A stretch of 64,000 bases of DNA from Clostridiaceae bacterium. Its GTDB lineage: Bacteria; Bacillota; Clostridia; Lachnospirales; Lachnospiraceae. Below are positions 60,646 through 64,000 of the stretch, in pieces (positions within the stretch are counted from its first letter, which is position 1; every line of letters starts with the position of its first letter). Below the pieces are notes generated by a model. It was not told the origin of the DNA, made no database searches, and was given only the letters and a program-made list of their open reading frames with translations. The position numbers and the translations under genes were made by a program. The DNA is taken from positions 1 to 64,000 of the forward strand of contig CABIYE010000003.1 of NCBI GenBank assembly GCA_902362865.1, written 5' to 3'.

Positions 60646-62403
60646 TTAACACATCCCTTTTCCGTAATTGACAACTTCCGCATCATGCTCTGTATGTAAC
60701 AGCATATGTGCCTTATGAGACATCGGTCTCTCAAAGTACTCCTCGTACATCGTCAGAACATCCGGGTTTTCATGGGAGAAACGAAGCTTTGCGTTATCGT
60801 CCAAATAGTACAGATTCTTACCACGCTCGAATGCTCGCTCTTCGCCGTCATGGATTGGCTGTCCGCCGCCGCCGACACATCCGCCCGGACATGCCATAAC
60901 CTCTACAAAGTCATAATGCACTTCTCCACGCTCGATTTTCTGCAGAAGCGCTCTCGCATTGCTAAGCCCACTGACAACCGCTGTCCTTATGGTAATGTCA
61001 TTAATCTGGAAGTTTGCCTCCTGCACACCATCATTCTCGTTGAATCCCCGGCTTCTGACAGCCGTAAATGCGTCTACCGGAGGATTCTGTCCCTTAATAA
61101 TATAATATGCAGAACGCAGAGCGGCCTCCATTACACCGCCGGTTGCCCCGAAAATAACTCCGGCTCCGGTACCCTCTTGCATCGGGCGGTCACTTTCAAT
61201 ATCCTTCAAAGTATCCGGGCTGATATGAGCAGAGCGAATCATCTTTGCCAGCTCTCGCGTGGTAATTACTGCATCAATATCATGCCCTGCATACTCGCCA
61301 TAGAACAGTTCCATCTCGCGCTCGCCTTTTTTCGCCACACACGGCATCACCGATACAGTATAAATATTTTCCGGCGCCACGCCTATCTTTTCTGCAAAAT
61401 AAGTCTTCATCGCCGCGCCGAACATCTGCTGCGGTGATTTTGCAGAAGAAAGATATCTCACCAAATGTGGAAACTGTGTCTTAATGAAACGAATCCATCC
61501 CGGACAGCAGGAGGTGAACATGGGGCGCTCCTTCAGCTCGCCGCCGGTAAACCGCTGCACAAATTCATGGCCTTCTTCCATAATTGTCAAATCCGCAGAA
61601 AATGTAGTATCAAACACATAATCCACACCCATCCGTTTCAGGGAATCCAGGATCTTACCTACTGTTGCGTCCTTCGGTTCAATCCCAAGCTCCTCTCCCC
61701 AGGCTGCACGAACGGCAGGCGCCACCTGCGCCACCACTACTTTATTTTTATCTGCGATCGCGTCCCAGACCTTCTCTGTATCATCCCGCGCCGCAAGCGC
61801 TCCTACCGGACAGTGGGTAATGCACTGGCCGCAGAGAGAACAATCCGCCGATTCAATCGTGCGGTGTCCGGAGACATTAACCGTAGTCCGGGAGCCTGTA
61901 CCTTCTACGTCCCAGACACCAAGGCTTTGAACCTTATCACACACCTGAACACAGCGCATACATTTGATACACTTTACAGAATCACGAATCAACGGAAACT
62001 TGCGGTTCCAATTCTGACGCTCCAGCTCCTGTTTAAACGGAATCTCCAAAATATTCAGGTCATTGGAAATCTTCTGCAGGCTGCAGTTCCCGCTTCTCGG
62101 ACAGGTCACACACTGGCAGTCATGCTGGGATAAGATCAATTCCACCGTTGTCCTTCTGTGCTTACGCACTTTCGGGCTGTTGGTATAAATTACCATTCCT
62201 TCTTCCGCCACATTATTACAAGAAGTAATCAACTTCTCTTTTCCTTCCAGCTCCACCACGCACACACGACAGGCCGCGATTTCATTAATCCCTTTCAGAT
62301 AGCAAAGCTTGGGAATCGGAATTCCATTTGCTTTGGCGGCTTCCATAATCGTGGTATTTTCGCTTACCGAAATCTGTTTTCCATCAATCGTAATATTTAC
62401 CAT
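60646..62403 (-). CDS. [FeFe] hydrogenase, group A (HydA/HndD type)
   Basis: A 585-residue enzyme. N-terminal [2Fe-2S] domain (about 1-75; AACRVCVVELEGK), then a Cys/His [4Fe-4S] site (HDCQCVTCPRSGNC), two ferredoxin-type clusters (CIKCMRCVQVCDK; CSLCGQCITHCPVGA), and the H-cluster with L1 TSCCPGW, L2 MPCVAKKGE, L3 EVMACPGGCVGGGGQP. The modular layout is that of NAD(P)-linked and electron-bifurcating hydrogenases. It overlaps the flavoprotein gene upstream by 7 bp, pointing to a complex. H2 evolution disposes of reductant alongside AdhE. Confidence 0.95.
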   Translation of the reverse strand: MVNITIDGKQISVSENTTIMEAAKANGIPIPKLCYLKGINEIAACRVCVVELEGKEKLITSCNNVAEEGMVIYTNSPKVRKHRRTTVELILSQHDCQCVTCPRSGNCSLQKISNDLNILEIPFKQELERQNWNRKFPLIRDSVKCIKCMRCVQVCDKVQSLGVWDVEGTGSRTTVNVSGHRTIESADCSLCGQCITHCPVGALAARDDTEKVWDAIADKNKVVVAQVAPAVRAAWGEELGIEPKDATVGKILDSLKRMGVDYVFDTTFSADLTIMEEGHEFVQRFTGGELKERPMFTSCCPGWIRFIKTQFPHLVRYLSSAKSPQQMFGAAMKTYFAEKIGVAPENIYTVSVMPCVAKKGEREMELFYGEYAGHDIDAVITTRELAKMIRSAHISPDTLKDIESDRPMQEGTGAGVIFGATGGVMEAALRSAYYIIKGQNPPVDAFTAVRSRGFNENDGVQEANFQINDITIRTAVVSGLSNARALLQKIERGEVHYDFVEVMACPGGCVGGGGQPIHDGEERAFERGKNLYYLDDNAKLRFSHENPDVLTMYEEYFERPMSHKAHMLLHTEHDAEVVNYGKGMC

Positions 62404-64000
62404 AATTTTTCTCTGCCTCCTTTAAATATTCCGTATCCAAAGTGATCGCAGCGCAGGCATCTGGATGCCTCCTGCTTTGCCTCTTTCTCTGTCATACAAT
62501 TTTCTACCCCTTCAAAGTCGCATATCCTCTCACAGGCTTCTCTTTCTGTCAGATTCACACGTCCGCAAGGAGTCCTGTCATCCAAATTAGCTTTCGGAAT
62601 TTCCACGTCGCAGGAAATCTCATGGTGATATCCCAAATATTCATCTATATTGGCAGCTACTACCTTAGCCGCTGCAATTGCCTTAATTACAGATGCCGGA
62701 CCGCTTGCGCAGTCTCCGCCTGCAAATACTCCCGGCATGTTTTCAAATGTACCACTGCTTTTTGTCAGAATTTTACCGCGGGATACCGGAATACCCGCCT
62801 CTTCAAAATGGCGTGTCTCAATATTCTGCCCGATTGCCACCACCAGAATATCACACGGAATATACACATCCTCTTCTCCGGTAGGCTTGATGCTTGCACG
62901 TCCATCTTTAATCGCACTTACCATCTGTGGAGTCACATAGATTCCTTTGATATGGTTGTTTTCATCAATATCCAGAGCCGATGGTGCCTTCAAGGTCTGC
63001 AGCTCAATGCCTTCCGCCACAGCTCCCTCGATTTCTCCCGCAAGTGCGGTCATATCTGCCACTCGCCTTCTGTATACGATGCTTACCTTCTTCGCCCCAA
63101 GACGTTTTGCTGTACGAACAGCATCCATAGACACATTACCACCGCCAATAACCGCAACTTCCTTACCGGTAAGATCCATAATCTCATTTTTCCCGACATT
63201 CCGCAGGAACTGCACTGCCGACAATACGCCATCTGCATCCTCGCCTTCCAGGCCAAGCTTCTTATCTGTGCTCGCCCCAATGGTAATCAGCACAGCATCA
63301 TACTGCTCCCGCAGCTTCTGAATGCTGATGTCCTGCCCAATCTTAAGACCGTACTTCACCTCCACGCCCGTTTTCAGAATACTGTTAATGTCCTCATCCA
63401 GACGTTCTTTGGGAAGACGGTAATTCGGGATGCCGTACCGAAGCATTCCTCCAAGCTTCGGAAGCATCTCAAACACGGTTGTTTGATGTCCCATAAGCTG
63501 CAGATAATAAGCCGCACTAAGTCCTCCGGGACCGCCTCCCAGGACAGCAACCTTTTTGCCTGTGCTCGGCGCACATGCCGGAGGTTCCACCTCACCCGCA
63601 AAATCAGCCGCCACACGCTTCAAACCACGGATATTGACAGAATCATCCACCATATTCCTGCGGCATCTCGCCTCACAGGGATGCTCACAAATAAATCCAC
63701 AGGTTGTAGGGAAGGGATTGTCCTTCCTTATCAGACGGATTGCATCGGCATATCTGCCCTCCCCAACCAGGGCAACATATCCCGGAATATCCACATGAGC
63801 CGGGCATAATGCCACACATGGCACCGGCTGATTATATGTACAAGTACAACGTCCGTTCTTGATGTGCTCGATATAATCATCCCGATATCCAACCAACCCC
63901 TTATACACCATATGGGCAGCCTCATACCCAATGGCACAATCGGCAGATTCCATAATAGAAAGTGCTGTCTCTTCCATAATATCCAGCGTCTCCATTGTCG
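62397..64000 (-). CDS. GltD-like FAD/NAD(P) oxidoreductase subunit, 5' end beyond window
   Basis: At least 532 residues, continuing past the right edge. No RBS lies before the first in-window Met, and the frame stays open. The visible N-terminal part (ETALSIMESADCAIGYEAAH) looks like the tail of a NuoF/hydrogenase-type flavoprotein domain. A Cys-rich GltD-type cluster region follows (CVALCPAHVDIPGYVALVGEG, CGFICEHPCEARCRRNMVDD), then two Rossmann motifs KKVAVLGGGPGGLSAAYYLQ and KEVAVIGGGNVSMDAVRTAK. The final EASRCLRCDHFGYGIFKGG adds a Cys pair. Likely the NAD(P)H/flavin partner of the hydrogenase, possibly bifurcating. Confidence 0.85.
   Translation of the reverse strand, partial: TMETLDIMEETALSIMESADCAIGYEAAHMVYKGLVGYRDDYIEHIKNGRCTCTYNQPVPCVALCPAHVDIPGYVALVGEGRYADAIRLIRKDNPFPTTCGFICEHPCEARCRRNMVDDSVNIRGLKRVAADFAGEVEPPACAPSTGKKVAVLGGGPGGLSAAYYLQLMGHQTTVFEMLPKLGGMLRYGIPNYRLPKERLDEDINSILKTGVEVKYGLKIGQDISIQKLREQYDAVLITIGASTDKKLGLEGEDADGVLSAVQFLRNVGKNEIMDLTGKEVAVIGGGNVSMDAVRTAKRLGAKKVSIVYRRRVADMTALAGEIEGAVAEGIELQTLKAPSALDIDENNHIKGIYVTPQMVSAIKDGRASIKPTGEEDVYIPCDILVVAIGQNIETRHFEEAGIPVSRGKILTKSSGTFENMPGVFAGGDCASGPASVIKAIAAAKVVAANIDEYLGYHHEISCDVEIPKANLDDRTPCGRVNLTEREACERICDFEGVENCMTEKEAKQEASRCLRCDHFGYGIFKGGREKLW

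Noticed and set aside
62442..63809. 455-codon plus-strand open frame opposite the GltD-like gene
   Set aside because: Antisense shadow caused by codon bias; composition is not protein-like and nothing is recognisable.

Overview
The window looks like chromosome from an anaerobic, low-to-mid-GC gut Firmicute, most likely a Lachnospiraceae member. Evidence: an [FeFe] hydrogenase beside adhE, a membrane pyrophosphatase with the K+-dependent signature, activator-dependent double-cubane-cluster reductases, ECF transporters, a T-box tyrS leader, and strong AGGAGG ribosome binding sites. No species is claimed.

Region 1 (1 to about 15,090) is mobile DNA, transcribed almost entirely on the minus strand. 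The right half (about 7,460-15,090) is the front of a conjugative element of the Tn1549/CTn type: BRO antirepressor, small ORF, replisome organizer, DnaC-like ATPase, small ORF, ParB, two accessory proteins, PcfB, the VirD4/TraG coupling protein, then a Maff2 membrane protein cut off in mid-gene. At the cut begins a second, mobilizable module: an intact tet(W) ribosomal protection gene with leader peptide and attenuator, a small membrane protein, a candidate oriT, MobC, a MobA-type relaxase, and its own replisome organizer/DnaC pair. The best reading is a tetracycline-resistance mobilizable element nested inside a conjugative element. The rest of both should lie to the left of the window.

Region 2 (15,090-26,400) starts with rpsI-rplM, next to which the conjugative element sits. 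It continues with a GH13 glycosidase and PfkB kinase, a flavin reductase, tyrS with a T-box, an Rpn-family nuclease, an AT-rich islet (membrane protein, MarR regulator, broken old-yellow-enzyme gene with shared operators) and a PadR/FtsW-like pair. Two complete copies and one truncated copy of a roughly 190-bp fold-back repeat with terminal inverted repeats lie at 19,148, 22,020 and 28,909.

Region 3 (26,500-41,400) holds hppA; a long minus-strand run (cyclophilin, ecfA1-ecfA2-ecfT, truA, class V aminotransferase, double-cubane reductase, Se/S-carrier-like protein, ATPase activator); proC divergent from a GntR regulator, with paired GTATAC operators at both promoters; and a lipid-phosphate set (lipid kinase, glycerophosphodiesterase, PAP2) followed by bacteriohemerythrin.

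Region 4 (41,373-57,900) holds a second double-cubane reductase, an SfsA-MutY fusion, a polar amino acid ABC transporter, uppP, a HAD phosphatase, a secreted 3D-domain protein, a phosphotransferase downstream of a perfect Rex-type palindrome, and a peptide-use cluster (M20 dipeptidase, OPT transporter, two tandem M29-like metalloenzymes, divergent LysR).

Region 5 (57,915-64,000) is fermentative redox: adhE with a Rex-like promoter, the [FeFe] hydrogenase, and a GltD-like flavoprotein running off the right edge. No tRNA, rRNA, CRISPR array or intact transposase was seen.
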